From NCBI RefSeq assembly GCF_018006725.1, contig NZ_JAGMXV010000006.1, forward strand, positions 1 through 55,450: a stretch of DNA of 55,450 nt. The letters are read 5' to 3'. Each line of letters begins with the position of its first letter. Position 1 is the first letter of the stretch. Positions 24,915 through 31,986 of this stretch are shown in pieces. Position numbers and translations under genes: made by a program. This DNA is from Rhizorhabdus sp. Lineage in GTDB: Bacteria; Pseudomonadota; Alphaproteobacteria; Sphingomonadales; Sphingomonadaceae. A model generated the notes under the pieces. That model was not told the DNA's origin and did not search any database. It saw nothing but the letters and a program-made list of their open reading frames with translations.

Positions 24915-25244
24915 ATGTTCACTCTCACCAGCTTCGACGACATCGCCGGAATCGCCCAGGGCGTCGAGATCACCAACCCCAACATGGTCGAGCGCATCCG
25001 CCGCGCGGCAGACAGCCTTAACCGCCACGAGATCGCCGCGCACCTCGGCCAGGCGATCACCGAGGCGACCGACGCCGCGCATGTCCGCGACTTCGAGGAA
25101 GTGCAGTTCGGCGAGGCGAGCGCCGATGCGATCGTCGATTGCGAATATTACGAAGATCTCGCCGCAGCCTGGTCGCTGATCGCCAGCGAGCATCAGCTGA
25201 CCATTCCCCATTCCATCTTCGCGCACGACGGGTCGGTCCACTGA
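24915..25244 (+). CDS. Hypothetical protein (109 aa)
   Basis: An acidic 109-residue protein (MFTLTSFDDIAGIAQGVEIT ... IVDCEYYEDLAAAWSLIASE). GGAGAG lies seven bases before ATG 24915, favouring this over 24903. It follows ssb by 58 bp and probably belongs to the same transcript. Family not recognised. Confidence 0.6.
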   Translation: MFTLTSFDDIAGIAQGVEITNPNMVERIRRAADSLNRHEIAAHLGQAITEATDAAHVRDFEEVQFGEASADAIVDCEYYEDLAAAWSLIASEHQLTIPHSIFAHDGSVH

Positions 25245-25276
25245 CCCGTCACACGCCTTTCGAACGGAGTACCGTC

Positions 25277-25879
25277 ATGATCAAACCTGCCCCTTCGAAC
25301 ACCGCCGCCGCCCATTGCTACGGCATCGTCCTTCACCATCGGCTCGCCTGGTGGCTGGTCGAATTTCCCGAACTCGACGCGGCGCCGACCGCCGCGCGCA
25401 AGCTTTCGGGCAAGCTCACGCCGGGCATGGCCGACTGGCTCCGCTCCGAGACCGGCGATGCCGGTCTCGCGGCCGACGTCGCTGCGCTCCATCCCCAGAG
25501 CCGGTGCTGGTCCGGCGAATTCTCCTACCTCCCCGCGGCCGGCGCCGCCGACCAGATCGACATCGATGCCCATCCCTGGGGCAGCGAAGCCGGTGAACTC
25601 GAGACCCGGCTCGCGCGCACGATGATCGATGCGACACTGCATCCGGTTCCCGCGGGCTTCATCTCAGTCTTCACGGGCCTACCGCCGGAGAACCAGCCCG
25701 TGCTCGCGATCAGGTTGAGCGGCTACACCTGTTCGACCTTCGAACTGCTCACCGCCCGGCATATGCCGACCTATCGGCCGCGGTCGCCCTGGCGCGACAT
25801 CTCGGCCGATGCGGTCAGCGATAGCGGCAGCGACATCATCGGCTGGCAGCCGGCGGCCGACTGGATCAGGCCTATCTGA
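25277..25879 (+). CDS. Hypothetical protein (200 aa)
   Basis: A 200-residue protein with an N-terminal AHCYGIVLHHRLAWWLVEFP segment and a C-terminal PRSPWRDISADAVSDSGS region. There is no membrane segment or known motif. CGGAG precedes the ATG. A terminator follows, so ssb, 24915 and 25277 form a likely operon. Confidence 0.6.
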   Translation: MIKPAPSNTAAAHCYGIVLHHRLAWWLVEFPELDAAPTAARKLSGKLTPGMADWLRSETGDAGLAADVAALHPQSRCWSGEFSYLPAAGAADQIDIDAHPWGSEAGELETRLARTMIDATLHPVPAGFISVFTGLPPENQPVLAIRLSGYTCSTFELLTARHMPTYRPRSPWRDISADAVSDSGSDIIGWQPAADWIRPI

Positions 25880-25886
25880 TCCGTGC

Positions 25887-25925
25887 GGCGAAGCCGGCGA
25901 GTGTCGTTGGCTTCGCCCTGCCTTT
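25887..25925 (+). terminator. Terminator after gene 25277
   Basis: GGCGAAGCC (25887-25895) pairs with GGCTTCGCC (25909-25917) around a 13-base loop; CTGCCTTTC follows. Confidence 0.6.
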
Positions 25926-26780
25926 CGCTCGAGCCTGACTATCATCTGCCCGCGCGAGCGCACAGCCGGGCGCCACCACCGCTGGTGGCGTTTTCCACTT
26001 GCCGTGCCCACCTCCCGGTGAAATCCGGACGCCGGCGGCTCCTGTCGTGACCCGGCTCTCATGCGTGCCGCAGGTTGTGCCGCGCCTTGTGCCGCGTGAG
26101 GTTCATCGCCCTGCCGCGAGCCGCGTTCACTGCGCCCGGGCCCTATCGCTCAGCCCCGTTCGGACATGCGGGCGCGAGCGTGTCAGCCGGCGATCGAACT
26201 GCCTCGCAGCCAGCTCCTCAATCCAGGTGATCGATACCGTGACGCCCCAGGACGTCAGGCACCGGGGAGGTTTGCGGTGACCATCCAGTGCCGGGCGGGC
26301 CGGCGAGGTTTTGCCCGGACAAGAAGAAGAGAAGAGGGTTTCGGCGCATCCCGCCCAACGCTTCGCGCCGGGCGGGACCGGGGCTCTATTCGCTAAGCCG
26401 CCGCCCGCGCGTACCGCACGTGCCCCGGCCAAGCTCACGGAGCCAGGCCTTCGGCCCGTCTCCGCCCATTCGGGTGACGAACCCGCTTGCGGGATTCCCC
26501 CGGTGAGGTTTGAAATCCCTATTCCTCTCTTGTGTCTGCCTAGTTTGGCATGCGGGGTTGGCAGTCCGTCGAGGATGAGCGGTCCCCCCAATTTTTTCGT
26601 GCGGCCGCTGCCGCGCCCACCCGAAAAAAATCGGTTCCCCCGCTCCCCGCTGGTGCGGCGTCAACCGGGGTCCGGCCGCGGCCGGCTTCCCGGTTAACGT
26701 CCCCGACCTCCCTGACCGCCGCATGTCCTGAACAAGGCCTCATCGCGTGGATGAGACATCCAAAAGCCACGGAGGCCAAC
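25926..26780. other. 855-bp intergenic region before the DUF2493 gene
   Basis: No reliable gene is visible. The stretch has a purine tract (AAGAAGAAGAGAAGAGGG near 26320), small GC hairpins (for example CCCGCTTGCGGG) and the inverted-repeat element R1. A small RNA or replication-control function is possible but not shown. Confidence 0.45.
26581..26650 (+). repeat. ATTTT/AAAAT inverted-repeat element, copy R1 (upstream of DUF2493 gene)
   Basis: CAATTTTTTCG (26589-26599) faces CGAAAAAAATCG (26622-26633). C-rich runs lie outside both arms. The left flank GAGCGGTCCCCCC and the right flank CCCCCGCTCCCCGCT closely match copy R2. It ends about 140 bp before the ATG of gene 26781. Confidence 0.6.
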
Positions 26781-27860
26781 ATGTCCAAGTCCTTCTCGAA
26801 CTTCGCCGATTTCGCCAGCTTCATCGCCAGCGAGACGGGAACCGACCAGCGTAGCCCGCTCTACGAAGCCGCCTTCATCGAGCATGACGAGCGCGCCAAG
26901 CTTTCGCCTGTCGACGAGAGCGAGCAACTGGAAATGCCCGATCCGGAACAGAGCCGAGCCGCCGTCGAAATGGTGATGGCGACGCTCTTCGATGTGTTCC
27001 GCGACACCCGCCTCGAACCCTTCGCGAGCGATCTCGCCTGGGGCTTCGTCAACAGCTTCCATGTGGTGGCGAAGCGCATCAGCGACCGCGAGGACGATGC
27101 GGCCAAGGAGCTTGGCGAACTCGCGCGCAGCTTCGATCCCAGCGAAATCTACGCATCGCAGATCGAGGAGGCGCAGCTGCTCTGCCAGACGCTGCAGGGG
27201 TGCCGGGATGCCATGGAATGCATGCGCGACCACGCCGCCGACGTCTACCGGGTCGAGACCGGACGGCCCTATTCGCCGACGCGCGGCAGCCGGGTCTCGA
27301 AGGGCGTCACCGCCTCGATGATCGACGCCCGAGACTATCTCGCCGCCCGGATGCGGGAACGCCGTGAGCAGTTCGCTCCGGAAGGTCCGGTCGTTGCCTT
27401 CTCGGGCGGTCAGGTCTGGGAGGATCATGACATGCTCTGGAAGGGTCTGGACTCGATCCTGGCCCGCATCCCGGAGATGATCCTCGCCACGACAGCACAG
27501 ACCAAGGGCTGCGATGCCATCGCGCAGGCATGGGCAGCAGCACGCGGCGTGAAGGTCATCATGTTCCGCCTCGACCGCCGGCTGGGGGCCAAGGCCGCCT
27601 TCGTCCGCAACGATCGGCTGCTCGCCCTCAAGCCGGTCGAAGCTGTCGTCTGCGAAGGCTCCGGCATCCAGATGAACCTCGCCCAGAAGCTGCGGCAGGC
27701 AGGCGTTCCCCTCCACATCGTGAAGCTCGAACCGTCAGCCAAGCCGCAGCCCGCCCAGCCCACCGGCAGAACCGCAAAGTCGCGGGACGAATTCGATCCC
27801 TGGACCCAGGACGACTATTACGCCGCCATGGTGAACGGCGGTGGTCGCCGTCGTCGGTGA
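26781..27860 (+). CDS. DUF2493 (SLOG-family) protein
   Basis: A 359-residue protein. The N-terminal ~200 residues are helical and unrecognised. The C-terminal domain (about 215-325) is DUF2493/YspA-like SLOG: GPVVAFSGGQVWEDHDMLWK, ILATTAQTKGCDAIAQAWAA, GVKVIMFRLD and VVCEGSGIQMNLAQKLRQ. SLOG domains bind nucleotide-derived ligands. Such proteins are frequent on plasmids without known function. GGAGG lies before ATG 26781. A terminator follows directly. Confidence 0.85.
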   Translation: MSKSFSNFADFASFIASETGTDQRSPLYEAAFIEHDERAKLSPVDESEQLEMPDPEQSRAAVEMVMATLFDVFRDTRLEPFASDLAWGFVNSFHVVAKRISDREDDAAKELGELARSFDPSEIYASQIEEAQLLCQTLQGCRDAMECMRDHAADVYRVETGRPYSPTRGSRVSKGVTASMIDARDYLAARMRERREQFAPEGPVVAFSGGQVWEDHDMLWKGLDSILARIPEMILATTAQTKGCDAIAQAWAAARGVKVIMFRLDRRLGAKAAFVRNDRLLALKPVEAVVCEGSGIQMNLAQKLRQAGVPLHIVKLEPSAKPQPAQPTGRTAKSRDEFDPWTQDDYYAAMVNGGGRRRR

Positions 27861-27868
27861 CGCGTCCG

Positions 27869-27909
27869 GGAGAGGCTCCGGCAATCGCCGGGGCCTCTCC
27901 TGCTTTTTC
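27869..27909 (+). terminator. Strong intrinsic terminator after DUF2493 gene
   Basis: A 14-bp stem (one G-T pair) at 27869-27882 and 27887-27900 around AATC is followed by TGCTTTTTC. Confidence 0.85.
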
Positions 27910-27920
27910 GCTGCGAGGAT

Positions 27921-27955
27921 GCGGTGCGCGGGGGCATCGAACCCCCGCGCACCGC
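27921..27955. ncRNA. CATCGAA-loop hairpin, copy A
   Basis: A perfect 14-bp stem (GCGGTGCGCGGGGG with CCCCCGCGCACCGC) closes the seven-base loop CATCGAA. It lies 12 bases after the terminator. Copy B at 30932-30966 has the same loop and stem length but another stem sequence. A second, weaker hairpin follows at about 27957-27973. The RNA-gene label is tentative. Confidence 0.5.
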
Positions 27956-28046
27956 CGGGCGCTGGCGCGCGCCGCACGGACAATACCCGAAAGGGCCAAG
28001 GAAAGAGGGGAGAGGCGAGGCGCTTTCAGCCGAGGAGACCAAGCCC

Positions 28047-28613
28047 GTGTCCATCCTGTTCCGCATCACCGAGCCGGCCGACGATACAGCCTCGCCCAGC
28101 GCCATCATCACAGCCCGCAAGCTTGCGGCTTTCCGCCGGTTCCTCCGTTCCGAAGGAGATCGTATCGGCATCGCGCTGCTCGAACCCGACGAATATCTTG
28201 GCGACAGCTTCGAGGCGCGCGTCTGTCCACTCGCGCTCGCCGCGATCACGGGCATTTTCGACCACGAGGCCACTGTCATCGCAGTCGTCGAGGAGGCCCA
28301 GTTCAGAGGCAAGCGCATCGCGATCCATCACTGCCCGAGCAGCGCCGAGATCATCCTGCGCGTCGCCCTCACGTCCGATCAGGGCGTCGAACTCGATCTC
28401 GCCTACGGCAATGCCTACGCGCTGCTCGAAGCGCTCGCGATCGAGCCTGACAGCGTCGGTGACATCCCCATCGATCTCCTACGCGCCCGGCTGTCCGATC
28501 CGGCCACGCCGAGCCGCGCGGCGCTGCGCGGTGTCGGTCATTACCTGCCCCGACTAGAGCGTCTCGTCGCGAGCGCGCAGGAGCGCGAGGCTGCCCGCTT
28601 CGCATGGGCCTGA
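28047..28613 (+). CDS. Hypothetical protein (188 aa)
   Basis: The 188-residue product (MSILFRITEPADDTASPSAI, IARVCPLALAAITGIF-like middle, VGHYLPRLERLVASAQERE end) has no recognised domain. GTG 28047 is chosen because a GGAG site lies about ten bases upstream. A purine-rich tract is found at 27998-28020. Confidence 0.55.
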   Translation: MSILFRITEPADDTASPSAIITARKLAAFRRFLRSEGDRIGIALLEPDEYLGDSFEARVCPLALAAITGIFDHEATVIAVVEEAQFRGKRIAIHHCPSSAEIILRVALTSDQGVELDLAYGNAYALLEALAIEPDSVGDIPIDLLRARLSDPATPSRAALRGVGHYLPRLERLVASAQEREAARFAWA

Positions 28614-28619
28614 CATGCG

Positions 28620-28880
28620 TTAGTCCCGGCAATTCTTCTCCGGCGGGATCCTGTCGGTCCTTCGACGCATGAGGCTGTCGATCGCCGCCTGTAAATGACA
28701 GGTCGCCATCTGCTCGCCAGCTTGCTCGAGCGCCGCCATCGCCTCACGCATCAGCACGACTGCGAGGGCCCGGCGGACGTTTGAATCGATTCCCTGCGGA
28801 TCATATATGTCGATTGATTCCGGCGTGCGCGGTGCGGCTTTCGCGCGGCGGGGAACAATCTCTCGTCCCGAATTGGTCAT
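28620..28880 (-). CDS. Small hypothetical protein (86 aa)
   Basis: An 86-residue basic protein (MTNSGREIVPRRAKAAPRTP ... AALEQAGEQMATCHLQAAID). The downstream ATG at 28880 is preferred to 28904. It is convergent with gene 28047 (6-bp gap). The helical C-terminal half could mediate dimerisation. Family unknown. Confidence 0.5.
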   Translation of the reverse strand: MTNSGREIVPRRAKAAPRTPESIDIYDPQGIDSNVRRALAVVLMREAMAALEQAGEQMATCHLQAAIDSLMRRRTDRIPPEKNCRD

Positions 28881-28904
28881 CCCCAGGCTCCCCGCAATGC
28901 GCAA

Positions 28905-29464
28905 AGGTCGAACCCTTGCTCAAAACTCCCGCGCACGAGGCGCGGGAGCCGGGGCTGGTAACACGTCGAGACATGCGCCTACGCTTTTAGCACCAAGGCA
29001 CCTGGACATATGCGCAGGCACCCCGGCGTGAGATCACACCGAGCTGCCTTTCTCGACGGGATTACCAGTCCCGGCGCCACGGCCTTCGCGGCGCAAACAG
29101 CCACCTATCACAGACATGGGAAGACACCAAGGTGGGTCGTCTGAACAGCGAGCCACAGTGCCTTGCCGGCAGGCACGGACACGTGCCTAAGATGGGAGAC
29201 GGGACCCAAGCTCTCTCACATCTCGGCATCAGACGAGGCTTCATCGCCAAAGCATGACGCTGGGTGTCGATCGGCCGTCAAGGATCAGCGGTCCCCCCAA
29301 TTTTGCCGGCCGGCGCGCTGCGCTTCCCGGCGACAAAATCGGCTCCCCCCGCTGCCCGCTCACGCGGCGGCCATGCCGTCCCTGACCGCCTCAACACCGC
29401 GTCCAGATGAGCCCATCCTCATCGATGCGAGATGGGGAGCGCACCATCATCAACGGAGGCTTCG
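28905..29464. other. 560-bp intergenic region
   Basis: No real gene is seen. It contains a hairpin (CTCCCGCGC/GCGCGGGAG near 28927-28949) and the inverted-repeat element R2. Otherwise I see nothing recognisable. Confidence 0.45.
29290..29360 (+). repeat. ATTTT/AAAAT inverted-repeat element, copy R2
   Basis: CAATTTTGCCGG (from 29298) faces CCCGGCGACAAAATCG (ending about 29341). C-rich flanks GTCCCCCC and CTCCCCCCGCTGCCCGCT match R1. It ends about 105-115 bp before gene 29465. Confidence 0.6.
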
Positions 29465-30280
29465 ATGGACAATCTTCACCACTCCCTGCGCACGCTGTTC
29501 AGCACCCCATTCTGTCCAAACTGCACGACCCTCTTCGACGCCGAGCAATATGATCATGTCGACGAACGCGCGCGCTGCTCGCACTGCGGAACCGTCTATC
29601 GGATCCCCGACGACCATGTGCCGGACAATCCGGATGACGACATCGACGACGTCCGGCCGGATACCGCCCATATTGTCCAACCGCACGAGCCGGGCTACTG
29701 GCCAGCGCAAGCGACTGGCTTCCGGCTCATTCGCCTGCTCGAAAGATATCTCGCACTTACCCAGACCTGCGGGCGCTTAGTCAGCGTTGCCCAAACCTCC
29801 ACCGAACGGGATTTCTTCAGGGCCGAGCATGACCGGCTCTACCGCCTAACTTGCCGCATCGCACGCCAGGTCGCCCGATCGAACGGCTACGCGATCCTTC
29901 GAGCACTCTCGGACGATAGCCCGGCCTATCGCGTGGTGATCCAGAACCAGCCTATCGCTCTATCCGGGGGTTCGTGCATCAAGGAGACGCCGCAGTTTCT
30001 GACCCTCGAACAGTTGCGTGCCGACGCGGAACGGCTCGCCGAAGCGGAGATGCGGGCCACCGCCGGCGCGACGTACGAACTCTACGCCCGCCAGTTCTCC
30101 ACGGCCTGTGCACGCGCCATCAACAAGCTTGATCCGGACCTGCGCCGCTACGCCGTCAAGATCGCCAATGACCACGGCTACATCGCGGGCGAGGACGAGC
30201 GATATGCCGACTTCGGACCCGGCCTATGCTCCCTGACCGGCATCGACGAACACTATTGCCATTGCGGCCGTCACCCCTGA
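29465..30280 (+). CDS. Zinc-ribbon hypothetical protein (271 aa)
   Basis: The N-terminus holds two CxxC knuckles (FCPNCTTLF at 17-20 and RCSHCGTVYR near 38-41), a likely zinc ribbon. An acidic linker (DNPDDDIDDVRPD) and a long helical C-terminal domain with a terminal GIDEHYCHCGRH follow. It might bind DNA or RNA or scaffold a complex; the family is not recognised. GGAGG lies before ATG 29465. A terminator follows. Confidence 0.65.
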   Translation: MDNLHHSLRTLFSTPFCPNCTTLFDAEQYDHVDERARCSHCGTVYRIPDDHVPDNPDDDIDDVRPDTAHIVQPHEPGYWPAQATGFRLIRLLERYLALTQTCGRLVSVAQTSTERDFFRAEHDRLYRLTCRIARQVARSNGYAILRALSDDSPAYRVVIQNQPIALSGGSCIKETPQFLTLEQLRADAERLAEAEMRATAGATYELYARQFSTACARAINKLDPDLRRYAVKIANDHGYIAGEDERYADFGPGLCSLTGIDEHYCHCGRHP

Positions 30281-30288
30281 CGGCAGCC

Positions 30289-30320
30289 GGGACCGGGCCA
30301 CGCGCTCGGTCCCGTTCTTT
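30289..30320 (+). terminator. Terminator after gene 29465
   Basis: GGGACCG (30289-30295) pairs with CGGTCCC (30307-30313), then GTTCTTT. A further hairpin, TGCGGACC/GGTCCGCA, lies at 30360-30379. Confidence 0.65.
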
Positions 30321-30474
30321 CGACGAGATGGCTCGATGCCCCGGCTCGCTCGCGTGCCATGCGGACCCTTCGGTCCGCACGTCGCTACGCCTCGGCCGAG
30401 GTCTCCCGACGAGAGGGAACATCTCTCACAGTCTTCCCATTCTGTCAGACGTCCGAGGCCGCCTCAAGGACGGC

Positions 30475-30565
30475 GGGGCCCCACGATTTTCTTCGGCGGA
30501 TCGAGGGGAGGCGCTCGTCCTTCGGCGTGGTGGCCGCCGAAGAAAATCGTGACCCCCACCGCCGC
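30475..30565 (+). repeat. ATTTT/AAAAT inverted-repeat element, copy R3
   Basis: The clearest copy: 17-bp perfect arms ACGATTTTCTTCGGCGG (30483-30499) and its reverse complement (30534-30550), with G/C runs outside. It ends about 95 bp before gene 30652. Confidence 0.65.
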
Positions 30566-30651
30566 TTCGCGGCCCGCTTCGCGGGTCCTTGACCCGGCCT
30601 CGGCCGCCTGACGCGCCGCTCCTGTCATTCAAGACAGACAGGAGCGAATCC

Positions 30652-30876
30652 ATGCAGATGATCTCGACCAGCGCCGCCGCCGACAACGCCGCCTTCTTCG
30701 CAGCCATCGCGAACGCCGAACGCCGCGCGCTTCACAGCTACTTCGACCAGCACGTCGTGGCGGACGACGAGGCGGGCTACATCACCATCGACGAGGGCGA
30801 TTACGGCGCGCTGCCGATGACGATCATCGACCGGATCGTCCACAGCGTGCCGGGCGGACTGCTCGACGAATATTGA
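30652..30876 (+). CDS. Small hypothetical protein (74 aa)
   Basis: A 74-residue acidic protein (MQMISTSAAADNAAFFAAIA, YITIDEGDYGALPMTIIDRI). GGAGCGAATCC precedes the ATG. It is flanked by repeat R3 on one side and a terminator plus CATCGAA hairpin on the other. Family unknown. Confidence 0.6.
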   Translation: MQMISTSAAADNAAFFAAIANAERRALHSYFDQHVVADDEAGYITIDEGDYGALPMTIIDRIVHSVPGGLLDEY

Positions 30877-30886
30877 GGCAAGACGG

Positions 30887-30918
30887 GGAGGGGCGCGCAC
30901 GCGCCTCTCCCTTTTTTT
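30887..30918 (+). terminator. Intrinsic terminator after gene 30652
   Basis: GGAGGGGCGC pairs with GCGCCTCTCC around GCAC, followed by C and seven Ts. Confidence 0.85.
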
Positions 30919-30931
30919 GTGTGGCGATGTT

Positions 30932-30986
30932 ACGGGCATGGGGGGCATCGAACCCCCCATGCCCGTGCCGCGACAAGGGTCGCGGC
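30932..30986. ncRNA. CATCGAA-loop hairpin, copy B, with second stem
   Basis: ACGGGCATGGGGGG pairs perfectly with CCCCCCATGCCCGT around CATCGAA (30932-30966). A second perfect hairpin, GCCGCGAC-AAGG-GTCGCGGC, follows directly at 30967-30986. It lies 13 bases after a terminator, as does copy A. The RNA-gene label is tentative. Confidence 0.5.
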
Positions 30987-30995
30987 GGGGGCTGT

Positions 30996-31214
30996 TCAGG
31001 CCGTGAGGCGCTTTTCCACTTCGTCGATGCCGAGCGACCGGATACGGGCAACGAGCCCACCCAATCGCTTGCCGTCGAGCTTCAGCAGGCCGGTCTTCTC
31101 AAGAGCCTGGATCGCGGCCTCGCGTTCCTTCTCTTCCAGCCGTTGCCGTCGCTCCTCGAGCTTGCGGCCTTCCTCTTCTATCGCTGCTCTTTCCTGTTCC
31201 AATGTGCGTGCCAT
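30996..31214 (-). CDS. Coiled-coil protein beside the mobilisation region (72 aa)
   Basis: A 72-residue protein, mostly a charged coiled coil (QERAAIEEEGRKLEERRQRL), ending LVARIRSLGIDEVEKRL. Small coiled-coil proteins of this type sit divergently from coupling-protein genes on many sphingomonad plasmids and may be relaxosome accessories. That role is inference from position. Confidence 0.65.
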   Translation of the reverse strand: MARTLEQERAAIEEEGRKLEERRQRLEEKEREAAIQALEKTGLLKLDGKRLGGLVARIRSLGIDEVEKRLTA

Positions 31215-31695
31215 GAAGGGCCTCTCGGTTCACGCTGATCGGGCTATGAACAGGCCCACTATAAGCGCTCACCGGCCATGCCGGAAGCACGGAATGCGCG
31301 CCCGCCAAGCGGTTGGTCAACTGCCGCAACCATGGCTTTCCTTCCGTCCACCGGACGGCCTGGCGTCCCGCCGGAGGCGCTTCCCCATGCCATTTGATCG
31401 CGTCACAAGACGCCCCGGGGAGTGGATCAGCCCTGGTGCAGAGAAGCACACCGAACGCACCTCGGTGCATTGGGTTCTGGAACAATTCCAGCGACTTATG
31501 GCGGTCTTGGTGCGTGTGCGGCTGTGGGACAGGATTTCGCTGCCCACAAAACACACGAAAATCGGCCATTTCAGCGTGTTACACGAGAACACGCTCCGCG
31601 CCGCGCATGCGATTTTCTTGCTCCACCGACACGATTGCGCTATAAGTCGGATCGGTTTCTGAGACCCCACCAGCCTCCCTGCTAGGAGGCTCGGT
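31215..31695. other. Candidate oriT region
   Basis: This ~480-bp non-coding, relatively AT-rich gap separates the divergent coiled-coil gene from the RHH, coupling-protein and relaxase genes. That is where MOBF plasmids usually keep oriT. It contains inverted repeats (CTGGAA-CAA-TTCCAG at 31477-31491; GCAC-CTCG-GTGC near 31459) and two GCTATAA/CTATAAG motifs (near 31258 and 31650). I cannot place the nic site. Confidence 0.45.
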
Positions 31696-31986
31696 TTGAC
31701 CATTCCCTACAAGCATTGCTCGGTCCGGCTCGACCGGAGCAAATATGATCGCCTCGTAGCGCTCGCCGCGGAGCGCGGATGCACGCCGTCCGACCTGCTG
31801 CGCGCGGCCGTCGATGCCTTCCTGGGATCCGGCCAGCTCTTGACCTCAAGCCACCGTCGGATCGCCCGCATCAGCGAGTTCCAGCATCTCGCGCTCGACA
31901 TCATCATCCGCGAACAATTCCCCGAATATCGCGACCGCATCATCGCGGAAACCGACAAACGTCTGGAGCAATATCATGGCGCGTGA
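31696..31986 (+). CDS. Ribbon-helix-helix mobilisation accessory protein
   Basis: A 96-residue protein whose N-terminus (HCSVRLDRSKYDRLVALAAE, then TPSDLLRAAVDAFL) fits a ribbon-helix-helix DNA-binding fold as in TrwA/CopG-like proteins. It starts with TTG 31696 six bases after GGAGG. It overlaps the coupling-protein gene by 11 bp. It probably binds oriT and represses the operon; role inferred from family and place. Confidence 0.7.
   Translation: MTIPYKHCSVRLDRSKYDRLVALAAERGCTPSDLLRAAVDAFLGSGQLLTSSHRRIARISEFQHLALDIIIREQFPEYRDRIIAETDKRLEQYHGA

Noticed and set aside
25926-26780. Iteron-type replication origin
   Set aside because: No set of direct repeats and no replication initiator gene was found in or next to this region.
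27921-30966. tRNA gene or fragment suggested by the TTCGATG loop on the minus strand
   Set aside because: The stems are 14 bp and there is no acceptor, anticodon or D arm around them, so this is not a tRNA.
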